From: JAEHDI01 sp035455185
GTDB lineage: Bacteria > Acidobacteriota > Terriglobia > Bryobacterales > Bryobacteraceae
Reading direction: 5' to 3'
DNA length: 22,686 nucleotides
Assembly: GCA_035455185.1 (NCBI GenBank)
Contig: DATIFQ010000290.1
Location: 1 to 22,686, forward strand
Shown here: piece by piece, positions 16,201-22,686 of the stretch
Numbering within the stretch: the first letter of the stretch is position 1
Layout of the letters: each line of letters starts with the position of its first letter
The notes under the pieces: generated by a model
What the model was told of the DNA's origin: nothing
The model's input: only the letters and a program-made list of their open reading frames with translations
Database searches by the model: none
Position numbers and translations under genes: made by a program

Positions 16201-16917
16201 GTCGCCGAACTGCCTTTCGGTAAGGGTAAGCCATTCGGGGGCAATGCCAGCGGCGCTCTCGAGAAGTTAATCGGCGGATGGCAGATCTCCGGCATGGGCT
16301 ATCTGCGCAGCACGTATTTCGAGCTGCCCACAAACCTCTATCCAACCACCGGCAATCCGGTCGAGATCTACGGCTACAAGTATCCGATCCAGGACTGCCG
16401 TAGTGGAACCTGCCGCTCTGGCTACCTCTGGTGGAATGGTTACATCCCGCCACACAAGATCAACAGCTACGACGCCAACGGACAACCCAACGGCGTGATG
16501 GGTGTCCCCGAGAGCTACCGGCCCGCTGGACAGCCGCTCAATCCGTGGCCGGCCAATCCGGATCCAGCCGATCCGATGTACGACTCGTACGGAACGAACC
16601 GCGTCTGGGTCACGCTCAACGACGGTTCCCGCCTTCAGACCGACTACAACGACAACCTTCACCCCTGGCGCAACCAGTACTTCCCGAGCGTGCGCCAGTG
16701 GAGCATGGATGCGCAGCTTTCCAAGCGCATCCCGATCACGGAGCGCGTCGCGCTCCAGATCAAGGTCGATGCCTTCAACGTGTTCAACGCTCCCAACAAC
16801 TTCTTCCGCGGATGTGCGACTTGCAGCGACGGCATCATCTCGACGTTGTCGTCCGCTCCTGGTTATGCAAACTTCTACCCGAGAGAAATGCAACTCGGGG
16901 CACGTTTAACCTGGTAG
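13237..16917 (+). CDS. Oar-like TonB-dependent outer-membrane receptor 2
   Basis: 1226-residue outer-membrane receptor. A Sec signal peptide covers 1-23 (cleavage after PQA). The carboxypeptidase-regulatory domain runs over about 27-108 (GAVSGTVRDLTEAVVPSVTV, GPYRLSIAHEGFERFEV), and the plug domain over about 112-240, including LPLNGRTITTLLNTVPGMEG. The rest is a large beta-barrel ending in LGARLTW, a terminal aromatic residue as expected for outer-membrane assembly. The order of domains matches receptor 1 (for example LPKLYDGRNRTFWFF here and LPKLYDGHNKTFWFF there), so the two are paralogues. No STN signalling domain is seen. The ATG has a CAGGAG ribosome-binding site 10 nt upstream. The gene diverges from the CadC-TolB regulator and is followed by a strong hairpin, so it is probably monocistronic. 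Ligand unknown. Confidence 0.93.
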   Translation: MSKHCVLALLLIALLGLPAWPQASTGAVSGTVRDLTEAVVPSVTVTLVNTATGGASRTVTNEVGLYTFPGVVPGPYRLSIAHEGFERFEVALTVHVGENLAVDPLLKPGQTATTVEVRDVTPIVKLDSPTLGHVLERQRIEQLPLNGRTITTLLNTVPGMEGNRAYGLREGSQDMILDGATLTDRNWGGNPRRQPGLDSIQEFNAEDSGASAKFSRPTPILYSTRSGTNDFHGSLFEFNRNNGYGKARRREEGNKPSFLNRNEFGGTAGGPVWLPKLYDGRNRTFWFFSHEAHRNIAPYSAEFEVPTEAMRNGDFSQLYDDAGRFIKIYNPWTTDPNTWSREQFSYQGRANVIDPALMSPLAKKLFDITPAPTHPEVNPLVDSNWIGPVPDTTRQWTLTTRLDHRFSDNDQVYVRYTQGSHHQLSQFYGQPMLNNVAGLRNVTAPNRSAAVSWVRTLSPTWFNELLVSFNRENAFSGTGEPGVRYAAELGLPNPFNREGWPAIYETGLSNYYFETENTKRTPFTYALIDDNVTKVIGRHELQLGGHYRFDQLNYMYEQQYTQGEHQFDTLSTALYDPSSPRSEPYEVQNTGQYLANMFIGSTNYSANFDRGYFYARSKEYAFYLQDRFRVTPRLTLSLGLRWEYWPPYREKYNMLVAYDPDRKAAVLGSDLESMYRVQAALPSIVDRYQQLGLQFLSYQEAGWPERLMDSTRKNFGPRLGFAYRLTNGDRAAVLRGGYRVSYFPIPMSTWGQRQRMNVPSHARFTNYSAIDSWESPDGISNYSLRSAPTIIAGKNSIDAIPTNDASFIARGQGSLSYFAKEQPDTRVQDWNLTLEKEVLPDTVARVAAVGNHTSNLEQYYRYNENPPAYVWYARTGLPRPSGEFGNVAMRPHDQQVLGTIEEFQKSGWSNYSGVQFELERRFNKGYGFQVFYNIHNVLGAGGGGYGVYILDPTQFLPGAVPEDMHDRARFLNYRRERDYPKHSVRWNWVAELPFGKGKPFGGNASGALEKLIGGWQISGMGYLRSTYFELPTNLYPTTGNPVEIYGYKYPIQDCRSGTCRSGYLWWNGYIPPHKINSYDANGQPNGVMGVPESYRPAGQPLNPWPANPDPADPMYDSYGTNRVWVTLNDGSRLQTDYNDNLHPWRNQYFPSVRQWSMDAQLSKRIPITERVALQIKVDAFNVFNAPNNFFRGCATCSDGIISTLSSAPGYANFYPREMQLGARLTW

Positions 16918-16934
16918 TCCTTTCTTGACCGACG

Positions 16935-16967
16935 GAACGGGGCGAGCGTGGAATGTGCGCCCCGTTC
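16935..16967 (+). terminator. Strong hairpin terminator after receptor 2
   Basis: GAACGGGGCG (16935-16944) is a perfect complement of CGCCCCGTTC (16958-16967) around a 13-nt loop, 17 bp after the receptor stop codon. A T-containing tail (TGTTCCGCTGTCTTG) follows. Position and stem strength make it the best terminator candidate in the window, though the tail is not a pure T-run. Confidence 0.65.
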
Positions 16968-17052
16968 TGTTCCGCTGTCTTGTAGTCAACGCCTGGCCGG
17001 CAGGATCGGTTTCATCCAGGTCGGCCTAAGAATAAGTTCGGCAGGAAAGCCG

Positions 17053-17829
17053 ATGACGCACGAGTTCGACGGCAAGAAATACGAGAGGGCATCCACTCAC
17101 CAAAAGGAATGGGGAGCGAAGCTCATTGTGGAACTCTCCCTGCAGGGAACCGAGCGGGTTCTTGATCTTGGCTGCGGCGATGGCACTCTCACCGCACAGC
17201 TTGCGGATCTTGTTCCCAGTGGCGAAGTGATCGGCATCGACGCCTCCCATGGCATGATTGACGCAGCGCAACGGAAAAGCAGAAGGAACCTGACATTCCT
17301 CGTGACGGACATCAACGATATGGATTTCGTCGAACAGTTCGATGTCGTGTTCTCAAATGCCACACTCCACTGGGTCAAAGATCACGGCATCCTGCTCCGT
17401 AACGTCAACCGCGCCCTGTGCGTCGGCGGGAGGCTTCGCTTCAACTTCGCTGGAGAGGGAAACTGCCCCCATTTCTATAAGGTTATTCGGGAAGCGATGT
17501 TGCTGGAGGCGTTCGCGGATTACTTCAGCGAGTTCGTATGTCCGTGGTACATGCCATCCGTCGATGAGTATTCCGCCGTGGTGAAAGCAAGCGGACTGGG
17601 CGGTGCGCGAGTCTGGGGCGAGAACGCCGACAGGTTCTTTCAGAACGCAGAACAGATGACGAACTGGATCGACCAACCCAGTCTTGTGCCGTTCCTCGTT
17701 CGCGTCTCCGACAGGAAAAAGGGCGCATTTCGGGAATACGTAGTCAGAAGGATGATCGAGGAGACACAGCAGGACGACGGACGGTGCTTTGAGACGTTCC
17801 GTCGAATCAATGTGTACGCCACCACATGA
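17053..17829 (+). CDS. Class I SAM-dependent methyltransferase (trans-aconitate-methyltransferase-like)
   Basis: 258-residue soluble enzyme transferring a methyl group from S-adenosylmethionine. Motif I is VLDLGCGDG (36-44), motif II GIDAS (61-65), and the post-II segment is FDVVFSNATLHWV (96-108), where the NATLHW string is typical of the Tam/UbiE-like branch. Length and the opening FDGKKYERASTHQKEWG agree with small-molecule methyltransferases of the trans-aconitate 2-methyltransferase type, but the acceptor cannot be deduced. The ATG at 17053 has an AGGAA ribosome-binding site at 17043-17047; the frame is open 105 bp further upstream, but that part overlaps the terminator of the receptor gene and lacks similarity to the family. 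The gene stands alone between two terminator-like hairpins. Confidence 0.88.
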   Translation: MTHEFDGKKYERASTHQKEWGAKLIVELSLQGTERVLDLGCGDGTLTAQLADLVPSGEVIGIDASHGMIDAAQRKSRRNLTFLVTDINDMDFVEQFDVVFSNATLHWVKDHGILLRNVNRALCVGGRLRFNFAGEGNCPHFYKVIREAMLLEAFADYFSEFVCPWYMPSVDEYSAVVKASGLGGARVWGENADRFFQNAEQMTNWIDQPSLVPFLVRVSDRKKGAFREYVVRRMIEETQQDDGRCFETFRRINVYATT

Positions 17830-17843
17830 GCATCGCCGAACCC

Positions 17844-17879
17844 CCGATCCAGACGACGCCTTACGGCGCCTCTGATCGG
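17844..17879. terminator. Imperfect hairpin between convergent genes
   Basis: CCGATC (17844-17849) pairs with GATCGG (17874-17879), and CGCC/GGCG form an inner stem around TTAC, with bulges between. It lies in the 95-bp gap between the methyltransferase stop and the DUF362 stop, where a bidirectional terminator is expected. There is no T-tract. Confidence 0.35.
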
Positions 17880-17924
17880 CACCGTTAGGGAGCCACAACG
17901 CTCGGTCGGTTCCGCCGATTCCCC

Positions 17925-19028
17925 TCAGCCCAGCGAGACGGTCTTCAGGTCGATCTTGTCGGGGTCGCTCACGCCGAGGCCGAGCAGGCCGGCGAGCTCG
18001 ATGTGCTCCGGTTGCATCCGAACGAACACGCTGTCCTCGTCGGCGGGAGCGAGCGCGATCGTCTGCATGCCGGCCTGCACGCGCTTGTCGTCAATAACGC
18101 CCAGACCGATCGTATCCACCGCGACGGGATCGGTAGCGAAGTATAACGTCTTGTGCTCCCAAAGGTACTTGCCCACCCTGCTGCCTGGCCCTCCGTGGTA
18201 GGCCGCCTTGACACCGTCGATGATATTGAGCACGGTCTTCTGCTTGATCACCGGAATGTCGATGACGGTCGGGATAAACATCCCGCAAGAGTTGTTCGAG
18301 CTGCTCACGTGGCTGCGGGCGACATTATTCACGAGACCGTGCGACAGGTTCTTGAGAGCGATCGTCACTCCCGCCGACTGGTGATGCTTCACCACGCCGA
18401 GATTGATCAGTTTATTCGCTTCCTTCGTCAGCAGGCGGGCCACGTAGGACCGCCGGTGATGGGGATTCGTGGGATTCGCCTTGGCCTCCACCAGCGCCAT
18501 CTCCATGTAGTGATCCGGGTCGTATCCTTCCATGTCCAACTGGAACGGAGCGACCTTCTTGGTCGCATAGCTCCAGCGAACGCCTTCGGGCAGCCACTTG
18601 TCGAAGCCGCCGCCCAGGAACTGATCGTAGTAGCGGTCGTAGGCGATGATGTCGTTCCGCTTGACTCCGGCTTCCTCGAGCCCCGCGACGATCTCCTGGA
18701 ACACCTCCGGCGCGGAAATCAGATAGGGCTGGCCGACGGGGTTTACCTTGATGATGACGACATCGCCGGGTTCGAAGAATAGACGCCAGGCATCCATCCA
18801 GGCGGGCGCACCGGTCAGTTCCATCATCCCCCGGCGCATCATCGCGCGGACCGGTTCGCGCTGGTAGGTCCCGGAAATCACACTAGCCGGGTGTCGCACC
18901 GCAACGACGCGGCCGGGGTACGGCCCGGGAATCCCCAGTTTCTTTTTCGGCGATCTCTCCGCGAGGCCGCGGGCGACCGGGAGACCTGTGGCCATCAAGG
19001 CTCGATTGATGAACTGCCGACGTTCCAT
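17925..19028 (-). CDS. Tat-exported DUF362 family protein
   Basis: 367 residues from the ATG at 19028. The N-terminus MERRQFINRALMATGLPVA is a plausible Tat signal. The DUF362 core shows VVIIKVNPVG (90-99), the conserved LINLGVVKHHQSAGVTIALKNLSHG region (about 207-231) and FATDPVAVDTIGL (297-309). Many DUF362 proteins carry ferredoxin-type cysteine clusters, but here the mature region has a single Cys (248), so this copy has no Fe-S domain of its own. The family's biochemical role is not established to my knowledge. GGAAAGGGG upstream of the ATG can serve as ribosome-binding site. A longer frame opens at 19214 but overlaps the divergent gene and would bury the Tat signal. It diverges from the radical SAM gene across about 131 bp. 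Confidence 0.85.
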   Translation of the reverse strand: MERRQFINRALMATGLPVARGLAERSPKKKLGIPGPYPGRVVAVRHPASVISGTYQREPVRAMMRRGMMELTGAPAWMDAWRLFFEPGDVVIIKVNPVGQPYLISAPEVFQEIVAGLEEAGVKRNDIIAYDRYYDQFLGGGFDKWLPEGVRWSYATKKVAPFQLDMEGYDPDHYMEMALVEAKANPTNPHHRRSYVARLLTKEANKLINLGVVKHHQSAGVTIALKNLSHGLVNNVARSHVSSSNNSCGMFIPTVIDIPVIKQKTVLNIIDGVKAAYHGGPGSRVGKYLWEHKTLYFATDPVAVDTIGLGVIDDKRVQAGMQTIALAPADEDSVFVRMQPEHIELAGLLGLGVSDPDKIDLKTVSLG

Positions 19029-19159
19029 GTTGTCAGACCCCTTTCCGGACTCGCTTTGACTTCCATTTTGGCGTTCCGGCTGGGGGAAAGTCCACTTGCT
19101 TCCCGGATCGCGGCCCAAAATGTGCATAATTGTGTTATTGGCCCAAAAGGCCGGGCGCA
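19029..19159. promoter_or_regulatory. Divergent control region (DUF362 / radical SAM) with a direct repeat
   Basis: GGCCCAAAA occurs twice, at 19112-19120 and 19140-19148, a 28-nt period, flanking an AT-rich core TGTGCATAATTGTGTTATT. CATAAT (19125-19130) could be a -10 for the radical SAM gene, but no well-placed -35 is visible. Regulatory role is inferred from position. Confidence 0.3.
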
Positions 19160-21016
19160 ATGGATCAAGTTGGGGGGTACATGGGAAATCCGGGGAATTC
19201 TTTGCCCGATGCACAGTCTGACATCGTGGGGACGCCGCTTCAGGAGCCGAACGGCGGCAAGCGAATCGTGCTGAGCGCGCCGCTCACGGAGACGGTCGAC
19301 CACGCAGGGTACTTCATTCAGATGGCTCTCGCGTCGCTTCCCGCGCGGCTTGAGGGCATCATCAACTCGAGATACCCGCGATGGAGGGACCTCGAGCGCA
19401 ACAGCGATGGTTCCGCACGGTGGATGCCGGCGGGCGTCCGGCTGCTTGAAGCGGCGCTGCTCCGGCAATATCCGCGGGAGGAACTGGTCGCCTGTTACCC
19501 GGATGACCTGGAGCGGTTTATCGGGCCCAAGACAAAGCTGGTCGCCGTTTCGACCCACAACCCTCTCGGGGTCACGTTTGCGGCGGGCGTCTACACCTCC
19601 GTCTTCGGTTCCTCACGGGAACCCATCAATTCGCACTACGCCAAGCAACTCTTTGCCACGATCAAGGCGAATCCCAACCGGGCGAACTTCAAAGTGATCG
19701 TTGGAGGCTCGGGAGGATGGCAGATCATTCAGACGGATACTTGGGACGAGTTGGGCGTCGATTGCGTAGTCGAGGGGCGCAGCGAATCCGAAGATACGAT
19801 GGAGCTCATCCGGCGGGCGATCCGCGGGGAGCCGCTTCCCCGCAAGCTGGAGGTCGCCCATCCGAAAGACCGCGACAGCATTCTGGTTCCGGAAAACCGG
19901 ACGACCTTCGGCGTCGTTGAAATGACGACAGGATGCGGACGCCGCTGCAACTTCTGCGTGCCCGACCTCAATCCCCAACTCGACGTAGCGAAAGAGAAGA
20001 TCATGCGGGGCGTATTGACAAACGTCCGCCAAGGGAACACGCAAATCTCACTCGCCACGGAGGACATGTTTATCTGGGGCCAAGTGCGCACTGGAGTGCC
20101 GTTTTACTTTCCCAATCGCGAAGCGCTGCTCGATCTTTACTCCGAGATCGTTGGCACTCCCGGCGTGGAGAAACATCTTCTCAGCCACGCCACCATAGCG
20201 CCCTCCGTTGTGGATCCCCTCCTGATCGAGAAGCTGTCGGACGTTCTCCTCGACAAGAGCCCGATCCACCTGCCGACGCACAGCTCTCACCCGCGAAAGA
20301 AAATCCTGAGTCCGCTGATCGGGCTGGAGACCGGATCGGTCCGACTCGCCCGGGCGATCATGCCCGGCAAGGCCGTTCCCTTTTCGATCGACGACTGGCC
20401 GAGCGTCGTGGTGCAGGGGCTGACCGTCCTGAACCGCAACAACTGGTTTCCGGTGATGACGTTGATGATCGGAAACCCGGGCGAGACGGACGAAGACGTT
20501 AAGGCAACGCTCGATCTGGTCTATGAGATCGAGCGGAGAGGGCTGTTTGCATTCCTCGTTCCCTCCATATTCACACCGCTGCACGACACGCGCATGGAGA
20601 AGAAGAAGGGGGTCACGGAAACCCGAAACCTCAGTCCCTTGCAGTGGCAACTGATGATGAAATGCTGGAAGATGAACCTCCGGCCCGGGCAATACAGTTG
20701 GTGGGGACCGACGGCCTGGCGATTGGGTGCGATTGGTCTCTGGCTGTACAAGCTTCGCCGCGTAAACGGGCCGAACTTCACCTGGCCCTTGCTAATGTTT
20801 GCCAGCGCAGTTCCCGAGCGGGTAATGGAGCGCATGGGCAAGATCTACATCGGCAAACCTATAGCGATCAAGAGCCGAAAGGAGCTGCTCGCTACGGTCA
20901 AACGGGAGCACTGGGTACACCTTCGCCGCGACACCGGGGACCTGCCAGACGACTACGAGGCATCGGTCACCGTAGGTCGGGCTTCCTCCGCTTTCCGGGT
21001 GACCTCCGCGAGTTGA
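19160..21016 (+). CDS. B12-binding-domain radical SAM protein, substrate unknown
   Basis: 618 residues from the ATG at 19160 (AAGG 9 nt upstream); an ATG at 19181 after GGGGGG is an alternative. A cobalamin-binding-like Rossmann domain covers about 90-225: KLVAVSTHNPLGV, KVIVGGSGGWQI (178-189) and DCVVEGRSESEDTMELIRRA (201-220). The canonical DxHxxG cobalt-ligand motif is not evident, as in many members of this class. The radical SAM core has a CX3CX2C cluster at C259, C263 and C266 (TTGCGRRCNFC) for the 4Fe-4S centre, plus IGLETGS at about 386-392 and MIGNPGETDEDV near 435. About 150 residues follow, including WWGPTAWRLGAIGLWLYKL, perhaps membrane-associated. Such enzymes perform radical methylations or ring and lipid modifications; nothing here fixes the reaction. 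It diverges from the DUF362 gene. Confidence 0.88.
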   Translation: MDQVGGYMGNPGNSLPDAQSDIVGTPLQEPNGGKRIVLSAPLTETVDHAGYFIQMALASLPARLEGIINSRYPRWRDLERNSDGSARWMPAGVRLLEAALLRQYPREELVACYPDDLERFIGPKTKLVAVSTHNPLGVTFAAGVYTSVFGSSREPINSHYAKQLFATIKANPNRANFKVIVGGSGGWQIIQTDTWDELGVDCVVEGRSESEDTMELIRRAIRGEPLPRKLEVAHPKDRDSILVPENRTTFGVVEMTTGCGRRCNFCVPDLNPQLDVAKEKIMRGVLTNVRQGNTQISLATEDMFIWGQVRTGVPFYFPNREALLDLYSEIVGTPGVEKHLLSHATIAPSVVDPLLIEKLSDVLLDKSPIHLPTHSSHPRKKILSPLIGLETGSVRLARAIMPGKAVPFSIDDWPSVVVQGLTVLNRNNWFPVMTLMIGNPGETDEDVKATLDLVYEIERRGLFAFLVPSIFTPLHDTRMEKKKGVTETRNLSPLQWQLMMKCWKMNLRPGQYSWWGPTAWRLGAIGLWLYKLRRVNGPNFTWPLLMFASAVPERVMERMGKIYIGKPIAIKSRKELLATVKREHWVHLRRDTGDLPDDYEASVTVGRASSAFRVTSAS

Positions 21017-21020
21017 ACGC

Positions 21021-21266
21021 CTACTTCAGCTCCGCCAATTTCACATCGAGGAAGGCGAGAGAATCCTGAAGAATCTTCCGGTATCGGGGATTCCGGCATT
21101 CTTCGAGGTCGTGCAGAACCCGCGTGCGTGATAGCAGCAGGTTCGCCTTCTCACGTCGGTGCTCAAATTGTTCCGGAGTCAGTTTTCGTTCGCCGCCATG
21201 CTGGCGGCCGTCTAGGTGTGAATCGATTTGTGATTCCACAGATTTGCTTTCCCAACCTCGGGCCAC
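21021..21266 (-). CDS. Small helical protein of unknown function
   Basis: 81 residues from a GTG at 21266 to a TAG at 21021-21023. The C-terminal 50 residues (LTPEQFEHRREKANLLLSRT, VLHDLEECRNPRYRKILQDS, LAFLDVKLAELK) are charged and strongly helical, with an ordered Leu pattern that looks like real protein. I recall similar short 'RTRVLHDLE..RNPRYR' proteins as hypothetical entries in Solibacter-like genomes, but cannot confirm. The start is uncertain: only GAAAG precedes the GTG and the first 25 residues look less protein-like. The gene ends 4 bp from the convergent radical SAM stop codon. Confidence 0.55.
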   Translation of the reverse strand: MARGWESKSVESQIDSHLDGRQHGGERKLTPEQFEHRREKANLLLSRTRVLHDLEECRNPRYRKILQDSLAFLDVKLAELK

Positions 21267-21275
21267 ACTTTCATT

Positions 21276-21288
21276 GTAATGCCATTAC
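21276..21288. promoter_or_regulatory. 13-bp palindrome upstream of the second oxidoreductase
   Basis: GTAATG and CATTAC form perfect 6-bp arms around a single C. It lies between the divergent small-protein and oxidoreductase genes, about 66 bp before the oxidoreductase start and upstream of its candidate -10. It is short enough to occur by chance. Confidence 0.25.
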
Positions 21289-21323
21289 GGACAGGCTGCG
21301 TTCCGATGACAGCAGGCGCGCTG

Positions 21324-21345
21324 TGCTATAAACGCCGGAGGAGGA
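21324..21345 (+). promoter_or_regulatory. Extended -10 element and strong ribosome-binding site for the second oxidoreductase
   Basis: TGCTATAAA (21324-21332) fits an extended -10 (TGnTATAAT-like). It is followed closely by GGAGGAGGA (21337-21345), 8 nt before the TTG start codon at 21354. The strong Shine-Dalgarno sequence is what decides the TTG start. The implied leader is only about 15 nt. Confidence 0.45.
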
Positions 21346-21353
21346 TCTTAATC

Positions 21354-22686
21354 TTGTCATCCAGTCGTCGGGACTTCGTAAAGACAGCCGCCCTCGCCGC
21401 CGCACCGGCGGTCCGCCCCGCGTGGGGCCAAAGCAGCCCGAATAACCGCATCAATATTGGCGTCGTCGGATTTCACGGCCGTGGCCGGGATCACTATCGC
21501 GAGTTTGCCCGGATGCCCAATGTGAAGGTCGCTTACCTTTGCGACATCGACGAGCGGCTTTATCCAGGCGCCGTCGCGGAGATCGAGAAGATGGCGGGGA
21601 ACAAACCGGAAACCTTCGTCGATCTGCGGAAGATGCTCGAGAAGAAGGACCTCGACGCGATTTCGATCGCCACTCCGGACCACTGGCACGCCCTTCAGAT
21701 GATCTGGGCTTGCCAGGCGGGCAAAGACGTGTACGTCGAGAAGCCCGTCTGCCACAATCTGCGCGAAGGCCGCAAGATGGTGGAGGCCGCGCGCAAATAC
21801 AACCGCATCGTCCAATGCGGGCTGAACCGGCGCAGCGAAGCTCGTACCCGCACCGGTGTGCGCTTCGTACAGGAAGCGAAGTTCGGGTCGGCATACCGCG
21901 CCAAGGCGGTTGTGTATCGGGGCCGCACGAGCATCGGCCGGGTGCAGGAGTCATCGATTCCCAACGGCGTGCACTGGGACCTGTTTCTCGGGCCGGCGCC
22001 GTACCGCGCCTTCACGCTGAACCGTTTTCACTACGGTTGGCACTATTACTGGGATACGGCCACGACCGAGGTCGGAAACAACGGCGTCCACGCCATCGAC
22101 GTGGTGCGATGGGCGACGAACAGGAACGTGCATCCGGTCAAGATCCATTGCGCGGGAGGGCTTTTCGCGGACAACTCCGAGCAGGAGACGCCGAACGTGC
22201 AGAATGCGTCCTACGAGTACGCGGACGGCACGCTGCTGGAACTCGAGGTCACAACCCTTCCGAGCCCGACATTCGGTGGCGTTCACATGGGCGAATTTTT
22301 CTACACGCCGCAGGGTTATGTGACGTCGGCGAACAAGTGGTCGACGGTGGTTGGCGAGTTTACGGTGCGGAACCGCCCGAATCCTCCCAGTGGCGTCGAC
22401 GAACGCATGGGGAACATCAGCTTCCCGAACATCGCCTACAAACCGGGGCCGGTGATCCCGGAGTCCACGGAGACGGAAGTGAGCCACTTCCAGAACTTCA
22501 TCGACTGCGTGCGGTCGCGGAAACGGGAGGATCTGCACTGTGAGATGATCGAGGGACACATGTCCACATCGCTGTGTCATCTGGCGAACATCGCATTCCG
22601 AACGGGGCGGAAGCTGACCTTCGATCCGGCGGCCGAGACCTTCCCGGGCGACGCCGAGGCCAACGCCCTGCTGACCCGCAAGTACC
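21354..22686 (+). CDS. Tat-exported Gfo/Idh/MocA family oxidoreductase (3' end outside window)
   Basis: Open frame of 444 codons running off the right edge. It begins at a TTG with a strong GGAGGAGG site. Residues 1-25 form a Tat-like signal (SSRRDFVKTAALAAAPAV, then AWGQ). The Rossmann fold has NIGVVGFHGRGRDH (34-47) and CDIDERLYPG, then SIATPDHWH and the catalytic loop VYVEKPV (126-132) with the standard EKP. NNGVHAIDVVRWA provides the conserved second-domain His/Asp motif. This matches the large group of exported oxidoreductases found in Acidobacteriota and Planctomycetes, whose substrates are mostly unknown, likely sugars or inositols. It is a paralogue of the protein at 2753-3976 but clearly divergent from it. 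The gene diverges from the 81-residue protein. Confidence 0.9.
   Translation, partial: MSSSRRDFVKTAALAAAPAVRPAWGQSSPNNRINIGVVGFHGRGRDHYREFARMPNVKVAYLCDIDERLYPGAVAEIEKMAGNKPETFVDLRKMLEKKDLDAISIATPDHWHALQMIWACQAGKDVYVEKPVCHNLREGRKMVEAARKYNRIVQCGLNRRSEARTRTGVRFVQEAKFGSAYRAKAVVYRGRTSIGRVQESSIPNGVHWDLFLGPAPYRAFTLNRFHYGWHYYWDTATTEVGNNGVHAIDVVRWATNRNVHPVKIHCAGGLFADNSEQETPNVQNASYEYADGTLLELEVTTLPSPTFGGVHMGEFFYTPQGYVTSANKWSTVVGEFTVRNRPNPPSGVDERMGNISFPNIAYKPGPVIPESTETEVSHFQNFIDCVRSRKREDLHCEMIEGHMSTSLCHLANIAFRTGRKLTFDPAAETFPGDAEANALLTRKY

Noticed and set aside
4155..16917. Polysaccharide utilisation locus
   Set aside because: The receptors are Oar-like with carboxypeptidase-regulatory domains, and there is no SusD, glycoside hydrolase, polysaccharide lyase or carbohydrate transporter gene in the window.
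19029..19214. Longer start for the DUF362 protein at 19214
   Set aside because: It would overlap the radical SAM coding start and place the Tat-like MERRQFINRA motif internally.
19160..21016. Tetraether/membrane-spanning lipid synthase or hopanoid enzyme
   Set aside because: Domain order (B12-like plus radical SAM) is compatible, but I see no specific motif that would distinguish those families from other B12-radical SAM proteins.
21539..22543. 334-residue + strand frame at the right end
   Set aside because: It lies within the partial oxidoreductase (21354 to the end) in a different frame; the oxidoreductase frame has clear family motifs, this one has none.
1..22686. CRISPR arrays, insertion sequences, prophage, tRNA or rRNA genes
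   Set aside because: No regularly spaced repeats, transposase or integrase motifs, terminal repeats, or recognisable structural RNA sequences were seen on either strand.

Overview
The window is GC-rich bacterial chromosome, most likely from an Acidobacteriota member of the Bryobacterales/Solibacter type. That placement is an inference from gene content: an 800-residue duplicated FtsX/MacB permease without an ATPase gene beside it (the 'ADOP' type), two very large Oar-like TonB-dependent receptors with an N-terminal carboxypeptidase-regulatory domain, a CadC-type regulator fused to a TolB-like propeller, and Tat-exported Gfo/Idh/MocA proteins. I see no rRNA, tRNA, CRISPR array, transposase, integrase or phage gene.

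Layout. 2-244 is the 3' end of a Cys-rich protein. 301-2715 (+) is the ADOP permease. 2753-3976 (-) is a Tat-type Gfo/Idh/MocA oxidoreductase, downstream of and co-oriented with a TonB-dependent receptor at 4155-7766 (-); two tandem hairpins and a repeat-like motif lie between them. Head-to-head with that receptor, across a 339-bp region with two palindromes and a terminator-like hairpin, is a membrane-anchored DNA-binding-type protein (8106-9422, +). A winged-helix protein of unknown function with a Tat-like N-terminus follows (9574-10734, +). Then comes a second receptor/regulator pair: a CadC-TolB fusion (10794-13064, -) head-to-head with a second TonB-dependent receptor (13237-16917, +). 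A strong hairpin closes that receptor gene and is followed by an orphan SAM methyltransferase (17053-17829, +). A Tat-type DUF362 protein (17925-19028, -) diverges from a B12-binding-domain radical SAM enzyme (19160-21016, +). The right end holds a small helical protein (21021-21266, -) and the first 444 codons of another Tat-type Gfo/Idh/MocA oxidoreductase (21354 to the end, +).

How the genes may work together. The most striking pattern is that both receptors diverge from a single-pass membrane regulator with an N-terminal DNA-binding-type domain in the cytoplasm and a C-terminal domain in the periplasm. I infer that each regulator controls its neighbouring receptor, and perhaps senses its cargo or state. 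The receptors lack an evident N-terminal FecA-type signalling domain, so classical sigma/anti-sigma signalling is not suggested. The other exported proteins (oxidoreductases, DUF362) look like periplasmic redox or sugar-modifying proteins, but no substrate can be read from the sequence. There is no SusD and no glycoside hydrolase, so this is not a standard polysaccharide utilisation locus.
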